From Salinibacterium sp. (GTDB taxonomy: Bacteria > Actinomycetota > Actinomycetes > Actinomycetales > Microbacteriaceae): a stretch of DNA of 64,000 nucleotides. The position numbers were made by a program, and so were the translations under genes. Numbering within the stretch: position 1 is the first letter of the stretch; each line of letters begins with the position of its first letter. The stretch lies in contig JAHBSZ010000003.1 in NCBI GenBank assembly GCA_019638845.1, positions 466,835 through 530,834 on the forward strand. The letters run 5' to 3'. Below the pieces are notes generated by a model. The model saw only the letters and a program-made list of their open reading frames with translations, made no database searches and was not told where the DNA came from. Positions 56,251 to 63,939 of this stretch are shown here, in pieces.

Positions 56251-56745
56251 ATGCCGCACCACTGGCGACCCAGCGATCATCTCGAACGGTCACCGCAAGG
56301 CGGCGTGTGGCTGCTCGTGGAGCGCGGGCGCCGGGTCGGCAGTATCGAATACGGCAAGGTTCGGCAGCGACGGGCCTTTCGTGCCGTGACGCCGACGGGC
56401 GAGCTCGTCGGCTACACGTGGTCGCTCGAGCGGGCATGCGATCGGCTGTGGGATTGGTCGGTGCGCACTGGGAGAGGAGCAGGGTTGACAGCGTGGCCGT
56501 GGCCGCCGATTCAGGTTGCCGAGAACGAATGGGTGATCATGCGCAATAGTCCGTCGCTACCGAAAGCGGTGGTGCGGTTCTTCGACGCCACGGCCGCCCG
56601 GCCGGCCTACTATCGCGCCGTGACGTGGGCCCCTGGTTCCGAGGGGCGCGAGCTCATCGGGTACTTCCTCACGCTGGAACTCGCCGACGAGGCGGTGCTC
56701 GAAGACTCCCCCGGACGCATCTCGACCGAGCCCGATCGTCGCTGA
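56251..56745 (+). CDS. Unknown protein with internal repeat, LexA-box promoter
   Basis: 164 aa, basic and Trp/Tyr-rich. Two modules share a pattern: AFRAVTPTGELVGYTWSLERACD (first) and YYRAVTWAPGSEGRELIGYFLTLELADEA (second), so it may be a tandem duplication of a small alpha-beta unit. No enzyme motif or membrane helix is seen. ATG 56251 is probably a leaderless start because the -10 is only 6 bases away and no ribosome site exists. DNA-damage induction is inferred from the LexA box. Function unknown. Confidence 0.7.
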   Translation: MPHHWRPSDHLERSPQGGVWLLVERGRRVGSIEYGKVRQRRAFRAVTPTGELVGYTWSLERACDRLWDWSVRTGRGAGLTAWPWPPIQVAENEWVIMRNSPSLPKAVVRFFDATAARPAYYRAVTWAPGSEGRELIGYFLTLELADEAVLEDSPGRISTEPDRR

Positions 56746-56809
56746 CGGCATCAGACTGGCGAGCAGGATCGGAGAAGACCCCCTAGGCCGACGGGGCTAT
56801 GGTCGGGGC

Positions 56810-57232
56810 ATGAGCGAATCAAAGAAGCCCGAGTTCAGCGCGGAAGAAAAGGCCGCCATGAAGGAGCGGGCCAAGGAATTGAAGACTGCCGCGACGAAAG
56901 CGGAGGCCGAAGCGGACGTGCTCGCGAAGATCGCCGATATGCCAGAGCCCGACCGATCCATCGCTACGCGGATACACGAACTGGTCAAAGAGGTAGCTCC
57001 CGAGCTCTCGGCGAAGACCTGGTACGGCTCCCCCGCGTGGAACCGAGATGGCAAGACCGTGCTCTTCTTTCAGGACCGCGCCAAGTTCAAAACGCGCTAC
57101 TCGACGCTTGGGTTCAGCGAGGAAGCATCGCTCGACGACGGCAGCATGTGGCCCTCGTCCTATGCGGTGCTGGAGCTTGGCAAGAAGGAGGAAGAGATGG
57201 TCACGAAGCTCCTGAAAAAGGCTCTGGGATGA
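56810..57232 (+). CDS. DUF1801 protein (YdhG-like)
   Basis: 140 aa. N-terminal charged helix (KKPEFSAEEKAAMKERAKELK), then the DUF1801 core: RIHELVKEVAPELSAKTWYGSPAW with the conserved W-Y-G-x-P, VLFFQDRAKFKTRYSTLGF and a final lysine-rich helix. Function unknown. ATG 56810, 64 bp after the previous gene; no strong terminator lies between. Confidence 0.85.
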   Translation: MSESKKPEFSAEEKAAMKERAKELKTAATKAEAEADVLAKIADMPEPDRSIATRIHELVKEVAPELSAKTWYGSPAWNRDGKTVLFFQDRAKFKTRYSTLGFSEEASLDDGSMWPSSYAVLELGKKEEEMVTKLLKKALG

Positions 57233-57299
57233 CCCCCGCGTAGACTGAGGCTGCAATGGGGCGTCCGTCCTTCTTTTTCTGACCGCCCAGGAGCGCTCC

Positions 57300-58823
57300 A
57301 TGACTGCTATTTCCACGCCCGCCGACCGTCCGTCGCGCTATCGCAGCGAACCCACAGTTCTGCAGGCGCTCCGCAGCCCCCGGATCCTCACGCGCGAGGT
57401 TCTCGCCGGACTCGTCGTCGCGATCGCCCTCATCCCCGAAGCGATCGCCTTCTCGATCATCGCGGGCGTCGACCCACGGGTCGGACTGTTCTCCTCGTTC
57501 GTCATGGCCGTGGCCATCGCGTTCCTTGGCGGCCGCCCCGCAATGATCACTGCTGCGACCGGTGCGATCGCACTCGTGGTCGCACCGATAGCCCGCGAGT
57601 ACGGCGTCGACTATCTGATCGCGACGGTGCTACTCGGCGGCCTCATTCAGGTTGTTCTTGCCGTCTTAGGGGTGGCGAAACTCATGCGCTTCATCCCCCG
57701 CAGCGTCATGGTTGGCTTCGTCAACGCCCTCGCGATCCTCATCTTCATCTCGCAGCTACCTCAGCTCATCGGCGTGCCGTGGCTGGTCTATCCGCTCGTG
57801 GCCATCGGGCTGCTCATCATGTACCTGATGCCACTCGTCACCCGGGTGGTGCCTGCACCGCTCGTGGCGATCATCCTGCTCACTGCGGCCGTCGTCGTAT
57901 TCGGGATGAACGTGCCGACTGTCGGCGACCAGGGCGCACTGCCACGCAGCCTCCCGCAGCTGTTCGTGCCCAACGTTCCCCTCACGTTCGAAACCCTTCA
58001 GATCATCGCGCCGTTCGCCGCAGCGATGGCCGTCGTCGGCCTTCTTGAATCGCTCATGACCGCCAAGCTCGTCGACGACATCACCGACACTCACTCCCGC
58101 AAGACGCGTGAGGCGTGGGCACAAGGCGTTGCGAATCTCCTTTCCGGTGTCTTCGGCGGCATGGGCGGCTGCGCCATGATCGGCCAGACCATGATCAACG
58201 TGAAGGCGTCCGGCGCCCGCACTCGAATCTCGACATTCCTCGCTGGCGTGTTCCTGCTCGTGCTGGTGCTCGCGTTGGGCGACGTCGTAGCGATCATCCC
58301 GATGGCCGCTCTCGTCGCCGTCATGATCGTGGTCTCGGTAGCAACGTTCGACTGGCACAGCATTCGGCCCGCCACCCTCAAGCGCATGCCCAAGAGCGAG
58401 ATCGTGGTGATGGTGATCACGGTCGGCATCACGGTGTGGACCCACAACCTCGCGATCGGCGTCATCGTCGGTGTCGTGACAGCGATGGTCTTGTTCGCTC
58501 GGCGAGTCGCGCATTTCACGACCGTCACCCGCACTATCGATGAGACGGCCAACGTGCCGACTGCGCTCTACACGGTCGACGGCGAGCTGTTCTTTGCCTC
58601 CAGCAACGACCTCACCACTCAGTTCGACTACGCGGATGACCCGGAGCGCATCGTCATCGACATGTCCCGCTCCCACATCTGGGATGCCTCGACCGTTGCG
58701 ACCCTCGACGCGATCGTGACCAAGTACGAGCGACACGGCAAGCGCGTGGTGCTGGAAGGCATGAACGAGGCCACGACGATCTTGCACGGGCGACTGAGCG
58801 GCGGGGTTACGGGCGCCCACTAG
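57300..58823 (+). CDS. SulP family anion transporter
   Basis: 507 aa. Membrane part of about ten to twelve helices ([57 protein letters not shown]), then a short C-terminal STAS domain ([21 protein letters not shown]). Family members carry sulfate, bicarbonate or other anions; this one resembles actinobacterial bicarbonate/sulfate types but the substrate cannot be told. ATG 57300 follows AGGAG. Its stop overlaps the convergent next gene by 4 bp. Confidence 0.92.
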   Translation: MTAISTPADRPSRYRSEPTVLQALRSPRILTREVLAGLVVAIALIPEAIAFSIIAGVDPRVGLFSSFVMAVAIAFLGGRPAMITAATGAIALVVAPIAREYGVDYLIATVLLGGLIQVVLAVLGVAKLMRFIPRSVMVGFVNALAILIFISQLPQLIGVPWLVYPLVAIGLLIMYLMPLVTRVVPAPLVAIILLTAAVVVFGMNVPTVGDQGALPRSLPQLFVPNVPLTFETLQIIAPFAAAMAVVGLLESLMTAKLVDDITDTHSRKTREAWAQGVANLLSGVFGGMGGCAMIGQTMINVKASGARTRISTFLAGVFLLVLVLALGDVVAIIPMAALVAVMIVVSVATFDWHSIRPATLKRMPKSEIVVMVITVGITVWTHNLAIGVIVGVVTAMVLFARRVAHFTTVTRTIDETANVPTALYTVDGELFFASSNDLTTQFDYADDPERIVIDMSRSHIWDASTVATLDAIVTKYERHGKRVVLEGMNEATTILHGRLSGGVTGAH

Positions 58824-59173
58824 CTCCGTTCGACGGCGGATGCCCACACCCAGGCGTGGTGGACGGCACCGGTCTTGGTGGTCCACTCGATGGCCACCGC
58901 TTTCGTCGTCCATGCCACGACGCGCGCGTCGACTTTCATCCCGGTCTTTCCGTAGCGAACCCACGCCATGACGTGCTGCGGACGGCGCGTGCGCGTGAGG
59001 TCGTGGGTGTCGAGTTCGAGTTCTTCGTCGGTCAGGGAATCCGGCTCGCCATCGCTCGCGACGATGTCTCGCGTCTGTGCATCCCTCCGACGATCGATCG
59101 CGTCGGCATAGCGTTTATTGGTGCCCACGACTCCTTCTTGGCGTGTCGCGTGACTCGGGGTTATTCTCGACAC
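58820..59173 (-). CDS. Unknown small protein, LexA-box promoter (117 aa)
   Basis: Acidic middle (SLTDEELELDTHDL) and a C-terminal beta segment (VMAWVRYGKTGMKVDARVVAWTTKAVAIEWTTKTGAVHHAWVW). The C-terminal repeats of VAW/IEW strands look like a small beta sheet with an SH3-like feel. The GTG at 59173 lies 5 bases after the -10 in the LexA-box promoter, which suggests a leaderless start; an alternative start is GTG 59128 behind AAGGAG. Function unknown. Confidence 0.65.
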   Translation of the reverse strand: MSRITPSHATRQEGVVGTNKRYADAIDRRRDAQTRDIVASDGEPDSLTDEELELDTHDLTRTRRPQHVMAWVRYGKTGMKVDARVVAWTTKAVAIEWTTKTGAVHHAWVWASAVERS

Positions 59174-59175
59174 TC

Positions 59176-59208
59176 TCGAACATACTTTCGAATGGCAAGG
59201 AGAGTCAA
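59176..59208 (-). promoter_or_regulatory. Promoter with LexA box for the 117-aa gene, divergent to the 83-aa gene
   Basis: Minus strand: -35 TTGACT (plus 59203-59208), 18 bases, -10 TATGTT (plus 59179-59184). The LexA box (plus TCGAAC-ATAC-TTTCGA, 59176-59191) has one mismatch. Read on the minus strand it is TTCGAAAGTATGTTCGAGA, against TTCGAACGTATGTTCGAGA at 56231: one difference in 19 bases. Confidence 0.75.
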
Positions 59209-59460
59209 ATGAGTCTGCTCAGCGGAAACACGGTGGTTCCCCTGCTGGTGTCGGGTGTGCCCAACCGCATCCTGTGGAGCGGAAAGCGGTACGTCGTCAC
59301 CGACACCCCTACGCCGCTCGAGGAGCTCACCTACGGCCTCACCCACCCGATCGACCTGACCGGCTGGCGCTTTCAGGGCACAGACCGAGATGGGGTATCC
59401 CGGATGTTCGAGATCGTCCTACGCGACGGCAGTTGGGAGCTCGTGCGGGTGTACGACTAG
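59209..59460 (+). CDS. Unknown small protein, divergent from the LexA-box gene (83 aa)
   Basis: Small beta-rich protein: NRILWSGKRYVVTDTPTPLEEL, LTGWRFQGTDRDGVSRMFEIVL, ending WELVRVYD. The frame starts at ATG 59209 with AAGGAG about six bases upstream, so unlike its divergent neighbour it has a normal ribosome site. The LexA box 59176-59191 lies upstream and could control it too. I recall similar short proteins near error-prone polymerase genes in this family, but no imuB or dnaE2 lies here. Function unknown. Confidence 0.7.
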   Translation: MSLLSGNTVVPLLVSGVPNRILWSGKRYVVTDTPTPLEELTYGLTHPIDLTGWRFQGTDRDGVSRMFEIVLRDGSWELVRVYD

Positions 59461-59495
59461 CGGGCGGACGACCGAGGTAGCTCCGCCACCGGACA

Positions 59496-60449
59496 TCACC
59501 GCCGCTTGTAGTAGTTTCTCCAGACCAGCCGATGGATCGGGATCAACCGGGGCAGATCCCTGAGACCTGGGATGAACGGCACGAGCACCAACAGAAGCGT
59601 CAGAATCGCGACGACGAACACCACGAGGATATCGGCGTTCGGCGCCGATGCGAACGGCTCGATCTGGTAGAAGAACGAGAACAGCCACAGCCACGACTGG
59701 CCAGGGTAGTTGCCCGTCTCATTCAACATCCCCCATTGATCACCGCTGAGGTGAAGAGATGTCGCGAGGTCGTTGAGATACGCGCCGTCGCCGAGGAACA
59801 ATACGGACTTCGTGTAGTCGAAGTTGTAGAAGGATCCGCCGGACTCGAGCACGCTATCGAGTGAGCCCTGCTTCGCCATGGCCAACAGCGACCCGGTCAA
59901 TGCCGGCACCGGGCCGTAGTCGCCGGCCGCGACCTGAGCGGGATCGTTGTTCGGCGCTGCACTCAACGCGTCACCATAGGCCTGGGTCCAGGTAGCGCGC
60001 TCGGTTTCGGTCGCGCTGTTCCAGACCGCGACCGACGCTGGCGGCGACGGAAGTGTGCTGAGCGGGCCGACCACGAAGTCGTTCGCAGTGTCGATGGGTA
60101 GCTTCACCCCGGCAAAGCTCTGCAGGTCGAGCGCGCCGATCGTCTGGGTCGCATCTGGTGTCGAGTTGTACGGCGGGCCGTATTGCGCGGTCTCGCTGGT
60201 GCCGCCGAGTTCTGCGGTCGCAGTGGCGACAAAGTCAGCGGGCTGGGTCGTCGCCCACGACTTGAGTGTGACGCTCGCGTCATCCGGCGAGCCGAAGATC
60301 GCGGAAGCCGCGAGTACGAGAACGGACACGGCGATGACGCCGATCGTCAGTTCCTTGAACAGGTCGTATTCGCGGATGCTGCCCTTCCAGGGTCGCCCCG
60401 CGATGCCGTTTCCCGTGCGCCACGATGTCTTACTCAGGTTCTTGCTCAT
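59496..60449 (-). CDS. Extracytoplasmic/membrane subunit of the split cytochrome b module
   Basis: 317 aa. A membrane helix near residues 35-53, a large extracytoplasmic domain (about 55-265), then a second helix (272-292). The C-terminal end PGLRDLPRLIPIHRLVWRNYYK resembles the end of b-type cytochrome or subunit IV proteins. Its ATG overlaps the stop of the cytochrome b gene (ATGA), so it is the third gene of the operon. No heme or metal motif is visible. Function is inference from context. Confidence 0.7.
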   Translation of the reverse strand: MSKNLSKTSWRTGNGIAGRPWKGSIREYDLFKELTIGVIAVSVLVLAASAIFGSPDDASVTLKSWATTQPADFVATATAELGGTSETAQYGPPYNSTPDATQTIGALDLQSFAGVKLPIDTANDFVVGPLSTLPSPPASVAVWNSATETERATWTQAYGDALSAAPNNDPAQVAAGDYGPVPALTGSLLAMAKQGSLDSVLESGGSFYNFDYTKSVLFLGDGAYLNDLATSLHLSGDQWGMLNETGNYPGQSWLWLFSFFYQIEPFASAPNADILVVFVVAILTLLLVLVPFIPGLRDLPRLIPIHRLVWRNYYKRR

Positions 60450-61156
60450 TTGCCTGCCTCGCTCGAGGTTGCCTGATGCGATGCGACGAGCTGTGCATCC
60501 GTCTCGGCCGCATCGAGTGGTGGAACCACGCCGTGCTTACGTACCAGCAGCACGTGCAGGGCCACGATCGCGGCAACCGCAAGCGGGAGCAGCGTGATGT
60601 GCCACATGAACATCTGGCCGACATTGGCAACGTTGAACCATGCGCCGATGCCCGCCGCGTTGAGTGCATCCTTCGCTTCGAAGGAGATCCATTCTGATTC
60701 AAAGTTGGTCTGCAGTAGGTACCCGGTGAACGCCGCGCCGATGGACACCGCGAACGAGATCACCCCGGTGATCCAGGTGAGGGCGCGCCCGCCGCGCCAG
60801 GCGGCCATCCAATACTTGCCCCACAGGTGGACGACCATGAAGAGGAAGAAGAACTCGACGCTCCACAGGTGGGTGCTGTTGACGAAGTGGCCCAGCGACG
60901 ACAAATGCCACCAGCTCGGACCGTTGAGGCTGAGCACGACGCCCGACGCGATGATCACCACGAGCGAGGCGATCGCACCCATCCCGAACACATAGATCCA
61001 AGATGCTACGTAGCTCGGCTGGTCTTCGGGAAGCAGTTTTTCGGGCGGAAGGATCGTGAGCACCCAGCGGCGCGCCTTGCCGGTCCAGGTCGAGAACTCT
61101 TCGGGGTCGGTGGTGTCCGTCGGCGGTGCGACGGGGCCCGTCTTAACGGTACTCAC
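60446..61156 (-). CDS. Cytochrome b6-like membrane protein
   Basis: 236 aa with four helices and four heme-ligating histidines: His96 and His110 in the second helix, His186 and His201 in the fourth. The spacings (14 and 15) are those of cytochrome b6 rather than the 14/14 of full-length cytochrome b. GTG 61156 overlaps the stop of the 54-aa gene (GTGA). No Rieske protein or cytochrome c is in the window. Probably a quinol-oxidising membrane electron-transfer module; the electron acceptor is unknown. Confidence 0.85.
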   Translation of the reverse strand: MSTVKTGPVAPPTDTTDPEEFSTWTGKARRWVLTILPPEKLLPEDQPSYVASWIYVFGMGAIASLVVIIASGVVLSLNGPSWWHLSSLGHFVNSTHLWSVEFFFLFMVVHLWGKYWMAAWRGGRALTWITGVISFAVSIGAAFTGYLLQTNFESEWISFEAKDALNAAGIGAWFNVANVGQMFMWHITLLPLAVAAIVALHVLLVRKHGVVPPLDAAETDAQLVASHQATSSEAGK

Positions 61157-61317
61157 TTGCGCTTCCTCCCTGTCGGGAAGGGAAGGACGAGAGCGAGAAC
61201 GAACAAGAGGATCATCACCGAAATGACGATGAAGTTGCCGAGTTGAATGGTGAAGGCACCCCAGCCCAGATAGATCGTGGGTATGTCCTCGTTTGCCACC
61301 GCGAGCAGAGCGTGCAC
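61153..61317 (-). CDS. 54-aa single-helix membrane protein of the cytochrome b operon
   Basis: GTG 61317 to TGA 61153, with AAGGAGG about five bases upstream. One membrane helix (about 24-46, NFIVISVMILLFVLALVLPF) and a basic C-terminus (GRKRK), so the tail is cytoplasmic. It overlaps the cytochrome b start, the coupling expected of small subunits in a complex. Probably a structural subunit. Confidence 0.75.
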   Translation of the reverse strand: MHALLAVANEDIPTIYLGWGAFTIQLGNFIVISVMILLFVLALVLPFPTGRKRK

Positions 61318-61384
61318 GCTGGCCTCCTTAGTCTTGTTCGGAGGCTACGCCGCGGCCGGTCGCCGCTGCAGGACTTTAGTCCCG

Positions 61385-62671
61385 TCACATCCGAGGGTCG
61401 GTGAGCTCCCTCCCGATGGCGTCGATCGCCCCAACATCGAGACCGGCTTCGCCCGCGAACTGCGGCCACGAGGTGAGCGCGTCTGCCACGTCAGCGATTG
61501 CACGTTTCGCGCCCGGAACCGCGAACCGATCTGCCACTGCGAGAAGGTCTTTGTTGCGGATGTCGGAAAACGTGCCATTGACGGCCATGAGGTGTTGGTT
61601 GAGCCAGACACTGGCAGTATCCCGCGCATAGGTGATGTCATAGGCCGGCGAAAGCTCCCATTGACCGCCCTCGCGCAGCAGGAACGCGTGGTTCTTGGAG
61701 TGGTCGTCATGGTTCGCCGCCGCAACGTTGAAGACCATCCGCCGGAATATCTCCGTCATCGCCGTCTCGCCGAGCTGCAAGGACTGCGCGGCGGTGAACA
61801 GTTGCGCGTAGTCGTTGACCGCGATGAGGTTGAAATCGACAGCGGCAAGACCGCAGAGCGACAGCATATGGATGCGCTCATCGGCACTTCGATCAAACCT
61901 TCGGGTGAGGAAGTGACTGCGGCCGTTCTCGGCCAGTAGCCTCGTCGGGGCCATGGTGATGCCAGCGGCGCGTGCCATGAGCGAGTAGGCATACTCGATG
62001 CGCGTGTATTGCTGGGAGTCACCCAATTGGCGATCCAGTCCGACCCCATCGAACTTCAGCAGCCACGCTTCCTCCCCCGGGCCGGGAGCGTTCTGCCCCG
62101 ACCGGATCTCCCGCGTCGTGTCGTTGATGTTGACGAGCGCTTTCGCACGGGCGCCGCCAGCGCTGGTGCCGACGGAGATAATCTGGCTGAGGGCATCCGC
62201 CGCATGTCGGTCGTCGTCAAGGGTGCCCGCGAGAACTGACCGGGCGGTGAGGATGAGCTCCCCCAGGTCGAGGGCGGTCGGGATGGGATCGGCGGGCCCG
62301 AGGTCGGGGACGAACTCGAGGGCGCCCATTCCCCGTTGCCCGAGATATGCAAGACGATCGAGTGGCGTGATGCGGGCCCGGTCGATGCCCTCCGACGCGA
62401 GCCACGCGTCGACGACGCTGTTGCCGAACTTGTCGGGAAGGGCATCCGCGAGCATCGGCGGTAGTCCGTGGAACGTCTCCTCGCTGAGGCCGCGGAACGT
62501 GAACACCGAGCGCCGGTCGGTGGTCGGCATCAGGATGGGGCTGAGCTCGACACCCGAGCGCTTCCACTCGGGGGTGTACTGGAATCCATAGCCCGATCTC
62601 GTGGCGCTCACTGCGCCGACCGATCGACCCCACGCCCGCACCTCGACGACGGTTGTCGGTTGGTATGGCAT
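61385..62671 (-). CDS. hipA: HipA-type toxin kinase
   Basis: 428 aa. Ser/Thr kinase of the HipA family. Visible: SVGTSAGGARAKALVNI (nucleotide loop), AAANHDDHSKNHAFLL (catalytic Asp with Lys-Asn) and LSPAYDITYARD (metal-binding Asp). In E. coli HipA phosphorylates GltX and causes persistence; the target here is unknown. ATG 62671 starts 3 bp after the hipB stop. The catalytic residues look intact. Confidence 0.92.
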   Translation of the reverse strand: MPYQPTTVVEVRAWGRSVGAVSATRSGYGFQYTPEWKRSGVELSPILMPTTDRRSVFTFRGLSEETFHGLPPMLADALPDKFGNSVVDAWLASEGIDRARITPLDRLAYLGQRGMGALEFVPDLGPADPIPTALDLGELILTARSVLAGTLDDDRHAADALSQIISVGTSAGGARAKALVNINDTTREIRSGQNAPGPGEEAWLLKFDGVGLDRQLGDSQQYTRIEYAYSLMARAAGITMAPTRLLAENGRSHFLTRRFDRSADERIHMLSLCGLAAVDFNLIAVNDYAQLFTAAQSLQLGETAMTEIFRRMVFNVAAANHDDHSKNHAFLLREGGQWELSPAYDITYARDTASVWLNQHLMAVNGTFSDIRNKDLLAVADRFAVPGAKRAIADVADALTSWPQFAGEAGLDVGAIDAIGRELTDPRM

Positions 62672-62674
62672 GGG

Positions 62675-62995
62675 CTACCCCTGCGCCTTGCGCACTCGCC
62701 GCGGGGCGGTGGCGCCTCGCGATTGCGCCAACAGCTCTAGCGGTGTGGGACCCAGGTCGGGCATGAGGCTGTCGAAGACGTCGAGCCGATCGAGCGCGCG
62801 CAGCACCGCCAACAGTGTGTGCAGCCGCGTGCCCGCCCCCTGCTCCAGCGCTTGCACCGCAGAACGGGAGATGTTGGCTCGTTCCGCCAGCGCGATCTGG
62901 TCATAGCCCGCGTCAATGCGAGCCTGACGAATGGCAGCGCCGACTCGCTGCTCCCACTCGTCGAGGGAGACATTCATGCCCGAAATATCAGTCAT
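62675..62995 (-). CDS. hipB: HipB-like antitoxin (XRE family)
   Basis: 106 aa. Helix-turn-helix (GAAIRQARIDAGYDQIALAERANISRSAVQALEQG) with a C-terminal tail (PTPLELLAQSRGATAPRRVRK). It would repress its operon and neutralise HipA. ATG 62995. Direct repeats upstream are the probable operator. Confidence 0.9.
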   Translation of the reverse strand: MTDISGMNVSLDEWEQRVGAAIRQARIDAGYDQIALAERANISRSAVQALEQGAGTRLHTLLAVLRALDRLDVFDSLMPDLGPTPLELLAQSRGATAPRRVRKAQG

Positions 62996-63038
62996 TAGGG
63001 AAGATTACGCCTATTACGCTTGAAACACCAGTCATTGT
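62982..63038. repeat. Direct repeats around the hipB start
   Basis: GAAAYAYCAGTCATT-like units at 62982-62997 and 63023-63038 (41 bp apart, 14/16 identical); the first covers the hipB start codon. Between them ATTACGC occurs twice in tandem (63005-63011, 63014-63020). Possible HipB operator sites. Confidence 0.65.
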
Positions 63039-63051
63039 GGCGCGAGGGCCG

Positions 63052-63510
63052 CTATCTGCAGTCAGTGCCACTGCGCAGCGAGTGAATCATCTTCTGCAGA
63101 ACTCGGAACGCGTCCGACTGCTCGATCTCGGTCATCCCTGCCAACATTGTGACCTCGACTGATCTAACCGCCACGGTCGCCTTTTCAAGGCTCCGTCGGC
63201 CGAGAGGCGTGAGCTGGGCGGGAAGAACCTTGCCGAAGGGAGCCCGTGCAGGTCTTGATACGTAGCCCTCGCGTTCGAGGTTCTGAAGCAGCACGTTCAT
63301 CGACTGTCGTGTGACGAACGCGCCCCTCGCGAGCTCGGAGCTCGACAAACCTGGTCGCTGAGCTAACAATTCGAGGCAAGAGTAGTGCGTCACGCTCATC
63401 CCGAGCGGCCGCAGCGCCGCCTCCATGGCTACGCGGAGCGTGCTGGACGCCACTTTCAGCAGGTAGCCCAGTGACGTCTCTAGGTCGACGCCGACACTGT
63501 CTTGCCTCAT
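63052..63510 (-). CDS. MarR family regulator
   Basis: 152 aa. Winged helix: GMSVTHYSCLELLAQRPGLSSSELARGAFVTRQSMNVLLQNLEREGYVSRP, with the family wing PFGKVLPAQLTPLGRRSL. ATG 63510 is the start (MRQDSVGVD...); an in-frame GTG much further upstream would run through the palindromes. Divergent from a VOC gene, with starts 60 bp apart and two palindromes between; the pair is probably a regulator and its target. Confidence 0.9.
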   Translation of the reverse strand: MRQDSVGVDLETSLGYLLKVASSTLRVAMEAALRPLGMSVTHYSCLELLAQRPGLSSSELARGAFVTRQSMNVLLQNLEREGYVSRPARAPFGKVLPAQLTPLGRRSLEKATVAVRSVEVTMLAGMTEIEQSDAFRVLQKMIHSLRSGTDCR

Positions 63511-63526
63511 GTCAATATTTTGACAT
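63509..63526. promoter_or_regulatory. MarR-type palindrome (perfect, 7-bp arms)
   Basis: ATGTCAA-TATT-TTGACAT, overlapping the MarR start codon; 18 bp. Classical size for a MarR operator. Confidence 0.75.
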
Positions 63527-63530
63527 AGAT

Positions 63531-63560
63531 TGTTGTGTGTCAGAAGCCTGACACACAACA
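63531..63560. promoter_or_regulatory. Perfect palindrome with 13-bp arms between marR and VOC
   Basis: TGTTGTGTGTCAG-AAGC-CTGACACACAACA, ten bp before the VOC start codon. The inner TGTCA/TGACA core is shared with 63509-63526. Either a second operator or an RNA hairpin in the VOC leader. Confidence 0.75.
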
Positions 63561-63570
63561 GAGGAGCATC

Positions 63571-63939
63571 ATGCCCGCGACCGGCCCCGACTTTATTTCG
63601 CTCCAAGTGCGAGACCTCGACGCTTCGCAAGCGTTCTACGAGCGATACCTCGGCCTTGTCCGCTCACAAGCTGGGCCCCCGCACGCGGTTGTCTTCGAGA
63701 CCAAGCCGATCGCGTTCGCGCTCCGCGACGTCATCCCTGGGACCGATCTCGCATCCGTCACTCAACCCGGCATCGGTGTCGCGATCTGGCTCCACGCCAC
63801 AGATGTCCAGGCCATTCACGACGCTCTCGTCGCGGACGGGCGCACCATCGTCTCCGGACCAATCGACGGACCCTTCGGTCGAACATTCACATTCGCCGAC
63901 CCCGACGGCTACCAGATCACCCTCCACGACCGCGCCTGA
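63571..63939 (+). CDS. VOC family protein
   Basis: 122 aa. Vicinal oxygen chelate fold: ISLQVRDLDASQAFYERYLGLVR at the start and GRTFTFADPDGYQITLHDRA at the end. Members include glyoxalase- and antibiotic-binding proteins; the substrate is unknown. ATG 63571 has GAGGAG five bases upstream. The rest of the window (63940-64000) holds no recognisable feature. Confidence 0.85.
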   Translation: MPATGPDFISLQVRDLDASQAFYERYLGLVRSQAGPPHAVVFETKPIAFALRDVIPGTDLASVTQPGIGVAIWLHATDVQAIHDALVADGRTIVSGPIDGPFGRTFTFADPDGYQITLHDRA

